From assembly GCA_963747515.1 (NCBI GenBank), contig CAVVFN010000005.1:124001-188000 (forward strand): a stretch of DNA of 64,000 nt, read 5' to 3'. The notes beneath the pieces are model-generated. The model saw nothing but the letters and a program-made list of their open reading frames with translations, did not search any database and was not told the origin of the DNA. The translations under genes and the position numbers were made by a program. The stretch is from Mariniphaga sp963747515 (GTDB taxonomy: Bacteria > Bacteroidota > Bacteroidia > Bacteroidales > Prolixibacteraceae). Positions 26,108 through 36,527 of this stretch are shown piece by piece (the stretch's first letter is position 1; each line of letters starts with the position of its first letter).

Positions 26108-27484
26108 TTATCCCCCAACCGGTACCCCCACGATTTCTTCTTTTGTGCGGTCCCAGAACACCTTTTTGTTTTCACGATAGGCGCGGGTTGCCATAATCTG
26201 GCCAATGGAGTGCCAGAAGCCGGTATGGATGTTTCCATTTGTGTTTTGGTTTCGATCCCTCATGCAGTCGACCCAGTTGTCGATATGATATTTGCTGTCA
26301 TCGCTTTGGGAAACCGGCGGAAGTTTCATTCCGTATTCTTCAGTGGTAATCATTTCCACCCGGCCTTTTTTAATTTCGTTTTCCAGTCCGTTGTAGAAAT
26401 CAAACCCTCCCGGAAGGTTTTGGTGTTCGGGTATAAAAAACCACCTGGGACTCCCCTCGCCTCCATGCGCAAATAAAGTTCCTTCTTTCCCCCGGATACA
26501 GGAATAGTCGCCGAATTTATTCGCGTAGTTCGAAGCATAGGAATACATAAAATTGTTGTCATTATAAGCAGCAAGCGCCTGGAAGGTATCCGGATTCTGA
26601 CGGATATCGGGCCACCCAAAAATACCACCGTTGGCAACCATTGAATCGGGGATATCGGTATCCATGTAAAAATTCACCAACCCGATTCCATGGCTCATCC
26701 ACTGGGATGTGATTCCACCTGAGTATTCCCTGAAGATTCGGAATTCAAAATATTTCCAGGGATCGAAGGGGACATAAGGTTTCCCCAGGAGCCAGCGGTT
26801 CCAGTCGGTATCTTCCTCCCTTATTGCCATCACATCGGGGTCGTTGGGATCGTGCCACCGGTGGTTGTTATCGTTCCATACCTGTTCAACCTTGGTTATC
26901 TGTCCCAGCTTTCCCGAGCGGACAATATCCCTTACTTTCTTCTGAATCGGATCACTCACCCACTGCGATCCCATCTGAACCACCTGCTTTGAATTCAAAA
27001 CGGTATGCCTGGCTAGTTTTGCTTCTTCCACATTTTCTGCCATAGGTTTTTCGCAGTAACAATCTTTCCCTGCCTTCACAACCTCTGCCAATATTTTGGC
27101 ATGCTGGAAATCACCGGTTGCAATCATTACGGCATCCAGGTCTTTCATTTGCAGCATATCCTCGGAATACTTAAACTGTGCAACATCGGTTCCAAACATT
27201 TCCTTACATCGTGCGGCTGTCTTTTCCTTATTCATTTTCCATATGTCGCAAACAGCAACAACCTCAAGATTCTTGTCCTTTTCCGCCATTTTCACCATAT
27301 TCAAATGTCCCTTGTTTCGCGCACCGCAGCCCAAAAAACCAATATGTATCCTATCATTTGAACCCATTATCTTCCTGTAGGAAGCTGCCTTTACCGATGA
27401 TGCATTTGCAACAGAAAAAGAAGTGCCTACAACTCCCAAAGCTGCTTTTCCAATAAAATTTCTTCTTGTCAGATCCCTGTTCAT
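26108..27484 (-). CDS. Exported Gfo/Idh/MocA-family oxidoreductase
   Basis: A 458-residue protein. It begins with a twin-arginine-type signal (LTRRNFIGKAALG), implying export of a folded cofactor-bound enzyme. The Rossmann dinucleotide site is IGFLGCGARNKGH (about 47-59), followed by the family EKP motif in CYCEKPMAENVEEA and a C-terminal alpha/beta domain (SGGITSQWMSHGIGL). Such proteins oxidise or epimerise sugars with NAD(P); a subset, GH109, cleaves alpha-N-acetylgalactosaminides using bound NAD. GH109 membership cannot be shown from sequence inspection here. It is the last gene of the SusCD-led minus-strand series, 83 bp behind the DUF5107 gene. Confidence 0.85.
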   Translation of the reverse strand: MNRDLTRRNFIGKAALGVVGTSFSVANASSVKAASYRKIMGSNDRIHIGFLGCGARNKGHLNMVKMAEKDKNLEVVAVCDIWKMNKEKTAARCKEMFGTDVAQFKYSEDMLQMKDLDAVMIATGDFQHAKILAEVVKAGKDCYCEKPMAENVEEAKLARHTVLNSKQVVQMGSQWVSDPIQKKVRDIVRSGKLGQITKVEQVWNDNNHRWHDPNDPDVMAIREEDTDWNRWLLGKPYVPFDPWKYFEFRIFREYSGGITSQWMSHGIGLVNFYMDTDIPDSMVANGGIFGWPDIRQNPDTFQALAAYNDNNFMYSYASNYANKFGDYSCIRGKEGTLFAHGGEGSPRWFFIPEHQNLPGGFDFYNGLENEIKKGRVEMITTEEYGMKLPPVSQSDDSKYHIDNWVDCMRDRNQNTNGNIHTGFWHSIGQIMATRAYRENKKVFWDRTKEEIVGVPVGG

Positions 27485-27567
27485 TGGTTTTATTTTTTTT
27501 GAATATTAAACTTTAATTTCTTACTCAATCTCTTCAAGGACTTGCCTTCACCACCCTTTCGCTTTAT

Positions 27568-30500
27568 CTAACTCAGGGATACATAATTGGCAATTGCTTT
27601 AATAAGCTCAAATTCAGTGTCAGAATACCTTGGATCCCATGGAGTTCCATCCGAACCGGTATTAATTTCCTTTTCAATTTGTTTTGCCGCCTCCCGATTG
27701 TTGTTTAGCATAGCTCTGGTCCATTTCAATATAGGAGCGTTTGGTGAACGTTGTTCCCATCGTTGCAGGAAATTTTCTGCCACCTGATTTTTGCCCAGGC
27801 GTTCCAACGCAACCAGGTAAACAAAATCGGTTGAGTTAAACCTTCCGGATCTATTATTGGTATATTCTGTAATTTTTTCATATAAATCGTGTGCCTTTTT
27901 CTTTTCATTTCGTTTCAGCAAATATTCTGCTTCCAGAAAATCTTCAATCCGTTCATCCACATCGAACGGCCGCCCTACTCCCAGATTCTCGGGCCATAAC
28001 CTGGCCTTTTTAATAGACTGTAATGCTTCTTTAAACTGATTTTCTTTATAATGCTGCAGACTTTCCATCACAGCTGCCTGACGGTAGGTAATTCTTCCCT
28101 GACGTGCACCCTCATGTGGAAGTATTACTGTATTCTCAAGTTCATTAAGGCTTTTAGAATAATATCCATTTGCCAGTAAACTCTTTGCATAGGTATATTT
28201 CAGAGCATCGTTTTCCGGAAACTTATCCAGTGCCTTTTTCGATGCTTCCAATGCGCTTTCGGTTCTGTTTTTAGCAAGATAAAAATCAATTACTGCCAGG
28301 GAAGTTCTCCAGTCATTGGGTCCTAAAGCCAGGGCTTTTTGTAAATCCTGTTCAGGATTGTATTTATTATCGTCATTAAAAAGTTCTGTTTTAGCCAGAT
28401 AAAAATAAGGAGTTTCAGGTGCATCTTTAATTTCAGCAAATAAATCCCTGGCCTTTCCCTTGTTTCCCAGACTCCACTGCAACAGCCCCTGGTAATAATC
28501 AGGCTTCCAATTGCCAGATTGTTTCCTGGCCCAATCCAGTACCGGAATCATTTCATACCGGAATGGGAATACAAAATCAGTAGAAGCTTCGATGAACTTC
28601 TTAAAGTTCGACCGGGACTTTTCTTCATTTGAATCCTGGTATAAATAGGCCAGCTGAAGATTGACCAAAGCATGTTCAGGAGACAACTCAAGTATTTGAA
28701 TTGCTTCTGCATCCAAACCCATATATTCATACCAAAGTGCCATTTCAAGGAAAGTCTGGTAAGGCAATTCATTTCTTACCAAAGAAGTAAGTTTTTCAGC
28801 TGCCTGAGTGTTGTTCTCAATAAGAAATTTTTCAGCTCTGGAGAAATGATTTAATGGAGAAATGGTCTCCAGTTTGCTGATGTATTCATTTGCCTCTTTC
28901 AATTGGCCGGTTATTCTTGAAATGACACTCATCAAAAGAAGCCCCTCCTGGTTGTTTGCATCATTGGTCAGAATCCGCTCAGCATACATGCGGGCATCAT
29001 TCAAATCATCTTTTAGCATGGATAGTTTTGCCAGTTCTATATGTGCAGCAATCCTGTATTCCGGTGTTATGGAAGCAACAGCGAATCCATCTCTGGAATC
29101 TCTAAGGTCATTGGTTTGCCTGTTAATGAGGCCAAAAACGAAATTAGCCTTTGGATCGTAGGTATCAATTGAGAGCGATTTCATTGCACTTTCAAGTGCT
29201 TTAGCATAATTCCCTTTTCTCAGATACAGTTCTGCCAGATGATTAAGTGAAGGTGCATAGTAAGGGTTCTTTTCCAGACTGGCTTCAAAACTTTGTAACG
29301 CTTTGTCGAACTGACCCTGGTATACCCAATTGACACCTTCCGTATAAAGCCCATAAACAGAATTCCAGTCGAAATCGTCCGGCGACTCAACCGGCCTTTT
29401 AGTATCCAAATTCTCCTCTGTATAAACCAGGTCTTTATTCGACCCTACGATTATCTTTAAAGGCTCATTTTCAGGATTTACCGGAATGGTAGTTTCCCAA
29501 ATTTCCAGAGGCATTTTTTTTACTTTAAAAGTATGCTTTAATTCATTCCCAAAATAGACATTGATCTCATCATTTATCTCCTGCAATGGAGAAAAAAAGA
29601 TTGTTTGTTCATTATCTTTCTTTACAACATTTAGGGCTCCAAAATTATTTGCCTTTACTACACCTCCTATTTTCATCACCGGATACCAGTACTCTTTAAA
29701 CTTGTCTGAAGCATACGGGGCGAATCCAAAATGTTTAAAAGGAGTATGTGTACTCGGCGTAGATGCCTGGTTAAATAATCTTCCTGATTGCAGTTCAACA
29801 TATTGACCATCCTCATCGGTAAGCAAATCTTCCCAAATACGTCCTGAACGTGCATGTGACCACAGCCAAATTTTCATTCCCAGCTTATCTCCGTAGGGGG
29901 CATAATGTCCTGCACCAAAATCCAAATCTTTCCAGTAAGCTGCAAAATAACCTTCTGCCCCGCCAACTATATGATACGATTTATCCCCTCCGTATGCATT
30001 GTTGTCATAGATAGTCAGATCGGTTCCGTCTTCACTGACCGGCCATGTGTTTACCTCACCTCCATGACCTACCCGGTAGTTACCTGGGAAAGACATATTC
30101 AAACTGCCCTCCGACTGATAAGCAGCATTGCTCCATTGATAATAAGGTTGTAATATAGAGGTTAAATTGATATACCGGGTAGTGGTTGTAAAATAAGCCT
30201 TATCGGGCTGCAGGTTAATTTCAGTCTCCCAGCGGGCGCGTGTCAATAAATCAATTCCACCAATAAAGCAGCTCACACTTCCATCCTCTTTTTTTTGTGT
30301 AAAATAGTCAACAGGAGTTGAAACATGAGGCGAGTGTCCAATAATTCCAAAATTAAATTCTATCCCTCCGGAAGTCCAGGGTCCTCTCATACCAATGTTC
30401 CGGAATTTAACCACAGAATTGTAATAGATAAATTCATTTCCTGTTGATTTTTCTATTGCTCCCCAAATTTTACCTCCTATTTCAGGCAGAATATGTACTT

Positions 30501-30732
30501 TAACATACGGATTTTCCATCTCAACCACTTTCCATTCTTTTGACTCTGAATCTTTCGAGTATTCATCGAATCGAAAATAAGGGTAATAATTCCTGTCGGG
30601 CCGGGGAATTGGATCCGGATCAGAGAAAGGATAAGTTGTAAAGCTTCGTTTGGTTTCCTTGATTGTTGCAGTTTCACTCGAAAAAGCATAAATAAACACA
30701 ACCATGAAAAATAAAAGATACCTGCTGTTCAT
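27568..30732 (-). CDS. DUF5107-TPR protein
   Basis: A 1054-residue secreted or periplasmic protein with a signal peptide (LLFFMVVFIYAFSS). Residues about 35-340 match the DUF5107 type (PYVKVHILPEIGGKIWGAIE, GGIEFNFGIIGHSP, YGDKLGMKIWLWSHA), which has a galactose-mutarotase/aldose-epimerase-like sugar-binding look. Residues about 455-1000 are a chain of TPR repeats (GQFDKALQSFEASLEKNPYY, GNYAKALESAMKSLSIDTYD). DUF5107-TPR proteins recur in Bacteroidota glycan loci, but their biochemical role is not established as far as I know. It could be a carbohydrate-processing or sensing scaffold. The length is normal for the architecture and no break was seen. Confidence 0.85.
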   Translation of the reverse strand: MNSRYLLFFMVVFIYAFSSETATIKETKRSFTTYPFSDPDPIPRPDRNYYPYFRFDEYSKDSESKEWKVVEMENPYVKVHILPEIGGKIWGAIEKSTGNEFIYYNSVVKFRNIGMRGPWTSGGIEFNFGIIGHSPHVSTPVDYFTQKKEDGSVSCFIGGIDLLTRARWETEINLQPDKAYFTTTTRYINLTSILQPYYQWSNAAYQSEGSLNMSFPGNYRVGHGGEVNTWPVSEDGTDLTIYDNNAYGGDKSYHIVGGAEGYFAAYWKDLDFGAGHYAPYGDKLGMKIWLWSHARSGRIWEDLLTDEDGQYVELQSGRLFNQASTPSTHTPFKHFGFAPYASDKFKEYWYPVMKIGGVVKANNFGALNVVKKDNEQTIFFSPLQEINDEINVYFGNELKHTFKVKKMPLEIWETTIPVNPENEPLKIIVGSNKDLVYTEENLDTKRPVESPDDFDWNSVYGLYTEGVNWVYQGQFDKALQSFEASLEKNPYYAPSLNHLAELYLRKGNYAKALESAMKSLSIDTYDPKANFVFGLINRQTNDLRDSRDGFAVASITPEYRIAAHIELAKLSMLKDDLNDARMYAERILTNDANNQEGLLLMSVISRITGQLKEANEYISKLETISPLNHFSRAEKFLIENNTQAAEKLTSLVRNELPYQTFLEMALWYEYMGLDAEAIQILELSPEHALVNLQLAYLYQDSNEEKSRSNFKKFIEASTDFVFPFRYEMIPVLDWARKQSGNWKPDYYQGLLQWSLGNKGKARDLFAEIKDAPETPYFYLAKTELFNDDNKYNPEQDLQKALALGPNDWRTSLAVIDFYLAKNRTESALEASKKALDKFPENDALKYTYAKSLLANGYYSKSLNELENTVILPHEGARQGRITYRQAAVMESLQHYKENQFKEALQSIKKARLWPENLGVGRPFDVDERIEDFLEAEYLLKRNEKKKAHDLYEKITEYTNNRSGRFNSTDFVYLVALERLGKNQVAENFLQRWEQRSPNAPILKWTRAMLNNNREAAKQIEKEINTGSDGTPWDPRYSDTEFELIKAIANYVSLS

Positions 30733-30876
30733 ATAATATGATTTTTCTTTAAAACTATAAAGATAACATTAGAGATTTATTTCATGTTATTAAAATTGTA
30801 AGTTTTTCAATGGTATAACATGGAATTCGCATGAGCGTTTTAATAATCTCCGGTTGGTATGTATTCCTACTCATGC

Positions 30877-32685
30877 TCATTTCATGATGATTTCAATCAA
30901 TCTGTCACGAATTTTTTCATAATCATCCCCATGCTGTGACCATGGAACGGGTTCATTCCGTTCCACTTCGCTTAATGCCCGCGGGACTATTTCATCCACC
31001 AGTTTAATCACCTGGTCTTTACCTATTTTTTCTTCAGCCATTCCAAGAAGTACTGCATCCTGCTGTCCTCTGCGGATGTTCTTCAGCCGGATTGATGGAA
31101 TTAACCGGTTCAATCCTCTGTCTTCTTCCGGATAGTAAGGCATTCTGCCGGGATAAAATATGATACCATCGCCATTTCCATAACTGTACTGACCAAAGTT
31201 TGTAAATGACAATGGATTTTGAAATACATTCTGGTGAAGATTCCCTTTTGGACCCTGGGAATTATGCTTCCAATGGGTTCCATGCCATATAAAATGATGC
31301 GTTATTCCGTATTTATATAAAATCCAGCTGTTCACTCTAAAATCAACAGCTGCAGCTTCCAGAATAACAGAACCATACCTGGGGCGGTAGCCGTTATAGA
31401 AAGTAAAATCACCTCCATTCTTACGGGCGATTTTTAAATCCTCAAGGTCAACTCCTGTCCCACTCGACCAAAAATCAATAGCATCGGCCAACTCTTCCTT
31501 ATAACCGGTTGTGGTAAATACCTGCAGATTTCTTCCCGGACCGGGATTATTTTTTATCCATCCGGCTTTTTCTTTTATCCATGGATACCTTTCTTTTGGT
31601 GGTTCATCGGTAATGTACCAAAAATAAGTGACATCCGGGGCGTTTTCACGAAACCAATTCACCCATAAATCGGATTGTTGCTCGACCTCAGAGCGGGTAT
31701 TTCCCAAAACATTTGCACCATACATCCCTACAATAAACGTTTTTTCTCCAGCACCTTGCCCCGGACCCCAGTAGCCATTGGCTGTTGTAAAACCCGTGCC
31801 ATCCAGCCAGGGTTTGTAATTGCTCATTATCTCCGTATCAAACGTTGATCTATGCGCTGAAAAACCACCAACAACATCTATTCTGTGACGGTGACCTTCA
31901 AATTTCAACATTTCATCTACCTGCTCCGATGACAATTCAGGATAATAAGAATTAACAGCAGATGTAAACAGCCAGACATTAGTCTTGTTTTCATCTGGCA
32001 GAAACTCCGGCAGCAAAGAAACCTCCAGAGGTATTTGTTTTTTGAGTTGTCCCTTTTCATATACCTTAACCGAACCCTCATAAATCCCTTCGGGATAATT
32101 TTCTCTATCACGTGGCAAATACACATCAATCCAGAATCCCTGGTTTCTTGAAGGACCCACCTTAACAGGAAAACCTCCAAGCCCAGTTTTTGCATCAGCG
32201 GGTATTAAGGCATCCGGTATCCAACCTGTCATTTGAGCAGGTGCAGATGCTTCTGAGCCATAAAACCATGCCGGATGGGTATACCGGCCTTCCCTTACAT
32301 TCAAATAATGCTCTGTAAAGATCTCAACTGTACCTGAAGGCCCGTATTTTAAAGTATTTCCTCCAATAGCTTTCCCCGATTTTTTATGAACCGGATTATC
32401 CACAGCAATTACTATTTCCGCTCCATTATCACCCGACTCAGTTATCAGCTGAAAAGCAAGAACCTCATTATAGAAACCTTTCAACCGAATGGTTTTGCCA
32501 TCCCATATAAAGTTTTCATTTCTTGAAGGATGATTAAGATCGTCTCTAAATACCTTTTCTCCATCGCCAACAACCCATACTGCATTGATCTGTGAAAAAG
32601 TAAATTCGGGAATAGAAAACAGGAATACCAGCATTAGTAAAAAAACACGGCTGTTTTTTTTGAAAACTAGATAATTATTTTTCAT
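30877..32685 (-). CDS. GH123-type glycoside hydrolase (DUF4091), paralogue 4
   Basis: A 602-residue secreted enzyme with a signal peptide (LLMLVFLFSIPEFTFS). The N-terminal beta-sandwich (about 34-230) carries NEVLAFQLI and ENYPEGIYEGSVKV. The TIM-barrel catalytic domain holds the adjacent acid pair Asp360-Glu361 in FWYITDEPPK. In characterised GH123 enzymes this pair performs substrate-assisted hydrolysis of beta-N-acetylgalactosaminides. The C-terminal signature is present: GDGIIFYPGR and IPSIRLKNIRRGQQD. It is the last of four tandem paralogues. Sequence divergence from the others is large, so a different linkage or sugar is likely. Confidence 0.85.
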   Translation of the reverse strand: MKNNYLVFKKNSRVFLLMLVFLFSIPEFTFSQINAVWVVGDGEKVFRDDLNHPSRNENFIWDGKTIRLKGFYNEVLAFQLITESGDNGAEIVIAVDNPVHKKSGKAIGGNTLKYGPSGTVEIFTEHYLNVREGRYTHPAWFYGSEASAPAQMTGWIPDALIPADAKTGLGGFPVKVGPSRNQGFWIDVYLPRDRENYPEGIYEGSVKVYEKGQLKKQIPLEVSLLPEFLPDENKTNVWLFTSAVNSYYPELSSEQVDEMLKFEGHRHRIDVVGGFSAHRSTFDTEIMSNYKPWLDGTGFTTANGYWGPGQGAGEKTFIVGMYGANVLGNTRSEVEQQSDLWVNWFRENAPDVTYFWYITDEPPKERYPWIKEKAGWIKNNPGPGRNLQVFTTTGYKEELADAIDFWSSGTGVDLEDLKIARKNGGDFTFYNGYRPRYGSVILEAAAVDFRVNSWILYKYGITHHFIWHGTHWKHNSQGPKGNLHQNVFQNPLSFTNFGQYSYGNGDGIIFYPGRMPYYPEEDRGLNRLIPSIRLKNIRRGQQDAVLLGMAEEKIGKDQVIKLVDEIVPRALSEVERNEPVPWSQHGDDYEKIRDRLIEIIMK

Positions 32686-32806
32686 TTTAACTGATTTTTA
32701 TTTTTATATGCAATAATAAAGCTTTCTTTTTTTCTACCCGCTTATAATGAAATTCATTAGTAGAAATCAATTAGCTTTTTGTTGGGTTAAATATATGTAC
32801 TCTGCA

Positions 32807-34606
32807 TTAATTCTGATGCTTCATAATTTCCTTTGCTATTTTCTCACGTGCAGAAAAAATTACATTGGGATCGTTTGCCGATTCCCACCATTCGTGTGCA
32901 ACTTCGTCAACAATCTTCAATACAGCCTCCCTGCCTGCCAATTTCTCATAAAGGTAAAGGTATTCATAATCTTCCATCGATTCACGAACATTTTTTAACC
33001 GTATACTGGAAACCGGACCATTTATCCCACAGGGTACTCCTGGATACATCATATAGCCATCACCATTAAATTTTAACCTGAAAACAGGATTCCAGTCGTC
33101 TCGCTCACGATAAGTTAAAGCCCAATATAAAATACCTGAAATCCCATACTGATAATTTATCCAAACCGGAGTCCGGTGGGAAGTCATCAAGGCATCTATG
33201 TGCCAGTAGGGAGGATCGTAATTCTTTAGTTGTTCATAATGAGGATGGTATGTGGGAGTTCTTTGCGCCAGAGCAGTATACGACCATACTTCATCGCCTT
33301 TTTCAATTGCTGATTTAGTGGATTCCCGATCAATAAATCCCAGGAGTCCGCACCAGATATCTACTGCAGGGTCCATATCGGGCCACGAAGGATCCTGCTT
33401 ATAAGGTTGTTCCACAACCAGGATCTTCAGTTGCGGAGATGCTTGCTTCACAAGTTCGCCCAATTCCAACACACGGGAATAACATTCCTGTGTGTTGGGT
33501 TCATCGTAAAGGTATACATATGCACGCCCCTCCCATCCATTTTCTTTAACATAACGATAGTAATCGGCATAGTATTTAACAATTTTTCTTTTATCCGCCT
33601 CAGATATTTTTTTACGGGAATTGTTAATTTCAGGAATTGGTGTACGCGGGATTTCAAAATCAGTAACATGAAATTCCTTGAGAAATGCCTTTAAGTTCTT
33701 ATGATTTTCCGGATTTATTTCGAGGGAACCATCTTCCTTCATTACCGGCATCAAATGGTGGGGTAACGGAGGATTTAAACGGTGATCGGCAAACATCCGG
33801 CAATAATTCATTTCAATTTCCCTGTATGCATCCGAATCGTAATCCGTATTAAACCATGACGTAAGATTTCCTACACCGCCAAAATGGTTTCTGTAGGTAG
33901 GGCCATCGGGAAGAGTAAAATCCCATACCATTAATTCAACAGGTATTGAAACTGTTTTGGTTTCTATCGTATCTGTACCGATACCCCAGGGGCCGGGATA
34001 ATTTTCAAGAGTAACGGTAAAAGTCCCTCTATATTCCCCTGCTGCTGCATTTTCAGGTATATAAACATCAACCCAAAGAGGTTGATTTTGTCCCTCCCAG
34101 ATCTCAAAAGGCAGAGGATATTTCTCATGCCCTTCCGTAATTCTTGGTCCTTGCCAATATTCAGTATACGTACGAAATGGTTTGATGACTTCCCCCGTAT
34201 TTGGATTTTTAAAAGGTATGAGAGGATCGGGATATAAACCTGGAGGTAACTGAGCTCTTGGGGTAGAGTATGCTATGCGAACGTAATCAGGCCGGTACAA
34301 AACTACATTTTCCTTTTCAATGATTCCATTATCGTTCTTCAAATCAGAAATTTCAGCATTTATCACCTGAACATTTTTCTCAAGGGCACCAATCACAACC
34401 TGAAAAGACTCATATTCATTCCTTGCAGCTTTTATAACCGCTTTGGATTCACCGAATAATGGCTGATTCTGCCCAATTCTTTCAAGACTTGTAATTGCAG
34501 TCAGTTTTACTTCTGAAACTTCTTCTTTTTCGGCCTCACATGAAAAAACAAAATACACCAGAACAGAAAAAGAAAACATAATTGCTAAGTAACTGTATTT
34601 TTTCAT
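32807..34606 (-). CDS. GH123-type glycoside hydrolase (DUF4091), paralogue 3, lipoprotein
   Basis: A 599-residue enzyme with a lipoprotein signal (VFSC, Cys23), so likely anchored to a membrane, unlike paralogue 4. N-terminal domain: NEYESFQVVI, then GLYPDPLIPF and QPLWVDVYIPENAAAGEY. Barrel: the catalytic pair Asp368-Glu369 in AYVYLYDEPN. C-terminal signature: NGDGYMMYPGVPCGINGPVS and SIRLKNVRESMEDYEYL. The match to the GH123 catalytic domain pattern is close. The substrate is inferred as N-acetylhexosamine-containing from the family only. Confidence 0.87.
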   Translation of the reverse strand: MKKYSYLAIMFSFSVLVYFVFSCEAEKEEVSEVKLTAITSLERIGQNQPLFGESKAVIKAARNEYESFQVVIGALEKNVQVINAEISDLKNDNGIIEKENVVLYRPDYVRIAYSTPRAQLPPGLYPDPLIPFKNPNTGEVIKPFRTYTEYWQGPRITEGHEKYPLPFEIWEGQNQPLWVDVYIPENAAAGEYRGTFTVTLENYPGPWGIGTDTIETKTVSIPVELMVWDFTLPDGPTYRNHFGGVGNLTSWFNTDYDSDAYREIEMNYCRMFADHRLNPPLPHHLMPVMKEDGSLEINPENHKNLKAFLKEFHVTDFEIPRTPIPEINNSRKKISEADKRKIVKYYADYYRYVKENGWEGRAYVYLYDEPNTQECYSRVLELGELVKQASPQLKILVVEQPYKQDPSWPDMDPAVDIWCGLLGFIDRESTKSAIEKGDEVWSYTALAQRTPTYHPHYEQLKNYDPPYWHIDALMTSHRTPVWINYQYGISGILYWALTYRERDDWNPVFRLKFNGDGYMMYPGVPCGINGPVSSIRLKNVRESMEDYEYLYLYEKLAGREAVLKIVDEVAHEWWESANDPNVIFSAREKIAKEIMKHQN

Positions 34607-34645
34607 AACGGTTTCTCCTGTTTACTAAAGAACAACTTCAGCAGC

Positions 34646-36520
34646 CTACCTCGACTTTACCTTTTTAGCTGATAATTCTTCGAGTCGTTGAGCCATGGCT
34701 TTCCTGTTGGCATACAATTGTTCTACGTTACGGGAAAAAGCACGAACATCAACTACAAAACTTTCAACAATCTCATTAGCAAACTCTTTATCTCCCAAAT
34801 CTTTCAACATCGACAAATAAACATAATCTTCTATACCTTCCCGCAGAAGTTCAAACCGAATGGAGGAAACAGGGCCGTCAACATTTGGCTGACCGGTATA
34901 TCTTTCGGTAAAATCTCCCGGATACCATAAGGATCCTTCTCCGTTAAGTACCCAGCCATCGCTGCACAGGAAACCTGACAGAAATGTATTGGCATCCATC
35001 CAGGGGTTTACGGTCTGCGACCAATAATTGATAGCCCAATAAAGGATACCGTCCATTTCATATCGTGCTGTTATCCATGGCACCATAACCAGGTCCATAG
35101 CCGGTGCGTCGATAAAATAATTGGGTTGCGGGTAACTCTGATCACAGGATATATACCAGGTAAGTTCACCACCTCTTGCTTTTTCTTCCTTTATAGCCTG
35201 TTTTATTTCCGGTCCGTTCAAATGGTTTCCATGAATGGAATAATTGTCCACATATCCCTGGAATGTACCCCATTCCGGGTTGTTTTTCGGTGGCACAGGA
35301 GTTCTTGTTATCAAAAAGGGTACATTAGAGGTTGATTTTTTGACCAGTGACCCCCATTGACGGGTTTCTTCATATTCCTCCAATGATCGTGGTTCATCTA
35401 CAGGGCTGTTAAAAACCAGCCGGTCGTGCCATCCGTTCTTTCTGAAATAAGCTTCTACCTGAGAAAGGTAAGAACCGACGATTTGATTGAATTCATCAGA
35501 AAAAGGTTCGGCTGAAACCTGACGTCTTAAGTTTCCCGGGAAAGCATGCAAAAGTACACGCTTTGTTTTTAAATCGTTCATGTAATAAAGATACCGTTCC
35601 TGATTAAAATCCAGTTCAACCTTATTGCCCCTGACCGTCACCCCGGGGGTAAGCATATCGTTAAACCAGGGTTCCATCCGGTTAGCATACAATTTATCAT
35701 AATAAGTCTGAGTCAGTTCTTCTATTTCTTCTGAATCACTGGGTTTATTATAAAATCCGGCAAGCTGCCCCCGGGAAACATTCATATAGGTTATCAGGGA
35801 AGTTTCATCGGGCAAAGTAAAATCATAGACATCTAATTCCACAGGGAGGGTTTCAATCGTCTTCTCATATTGAGTTACAGTTATGGTACCGGTATATTTT
35901 CCAGCAGCAGCAGAATGAGGGACATAAACATCGACCCAAACAGGCCGGTTCTGAACAACATGATAATAGGCATCCATAGCAAAAGGAACTTTAATCGGAG
36001 CAAGTGCATCGGGCCAGTAGCCGGTGGCACCAACCGGACTTGATTCAGCATACAACATGATGTAATGCTGAAGGTAGAAATTTATATTTTCCCTGGATAT
36101 TCTGTTGCCATTGGTTGAAGTTAAATCCGAAATTTCTATGAAAAAATTATCCGGTGCTTTGACTCTTCTTGGTGAACCACTAATGTTTGTTGAAATCACC
36201 ACCTGAAAAGGAACATGCTCGTTTCCTGCACCTGCGACTGTAATTTTATTGGCCTTTTCCGACCATATAATATTGCTGGTTTCAACCCTGTCATCAGGCC
36301 TGACCTTTTGCTCAGCAGGCACTACCCAAACACTTACTTTCAATTCTTCCGCCCTGTTAACATTACCATCATCAAGTGCACCGGTTTGAGCCTGGCCATA
36401 ACTTTCTGATGCTATCGCTGTACATCCTGCAAGAAAAACAATTCGAATCAAGTTCACTGGATTCATACCAAAGCCTTTAACCGGCAGGTTATTTAAAAAA
36501 TATCTAATTGGTTTTTTCAT
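34646..36520 (-). CDS. GH123-type glycoside hydrolase (DUF4091), paralogue 2
   Basis: A 624-residue enzyme. The N-terminal hydrophobic stretch is late (VNLIRIVFLAGCTAIA, Cys33), so either a lipoprotein signal with a long n-region or a later start (Met19) is possible. Landmarks: EHVPFQVVIS, TGYWPDALAPIKVPF, RPVWVDVYVPHSAAAGKYTG; the catalytic pair Asp375-Glu376 in NSPVDEPRS; and the C-terminal GEGSLWYPGDF and GPVSSIRFELLREGIEDYVY. It ends 39 bp before paralogue 3 starts, so cotranscription is likely. Confidence 0.86.
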   Translation of the reverse strand: MKKPIRYFLNNLPVKGFGMNPVNLIRIVFLAGCTAIASESYGQAQTGALDDGNVNRAEELKVSVWVVPAEQKVRPDDRVETSNIIWSEKANKITVAGAGNEHVPFQVVISTNISGSPRRVKAPDNFFIEISDLTSTNGNRISRENINFYLQHYIMLYAESSPVGATGYWPDALAPIKVPFAMDAYYHVVQNRPVWVDVYVPHSAAAGKYTGTITVTQYEKTIETLPVELDVYDFTLPDETSLITYMNVSRGQLAGFYNKPSDSEEIEELTQTYYDKLYANRMEPWFNDMLTPGVTVRGNKVELDFNQERYLYYMNDLKTKRVLLHAFPGNLRRQVSAEPFSDEFNQIVGSYLSQVEAYFRKNGWHDRLVFNSPVDEPRSLEEYEETRQWGSLVKKSTSNVPFLITRTPVPPKNNPEWGTFQGYVDNYSIHGNHLNGPEIKQAIKEEKARGGELTWYISCDQSYPQPNYFIDAPAMDLVMVPWITARYEMDGILYWAINYWSQTVNPWMDANTFLSGFLCSDGWVLNGEGSLWYPGDFTERYTGQPNVDGPVSSIRFELLREGIEDYVYLSMLKDLGDKEFANEIVESFVVDVRAFSRNVEQLYANRKAMAQRLEELSAKKVKSR

Positions 36521-36527
36521 AGTTATT

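Noticed and set aside
26108..27484. Naming the oxidoreductases as GH109 N-acetylgalactosaminidases
   Set aside because: Fold and export signal fit, but the catalytic residues specific to GH109 cannot be confirmed by eye, so only the broad family was called.
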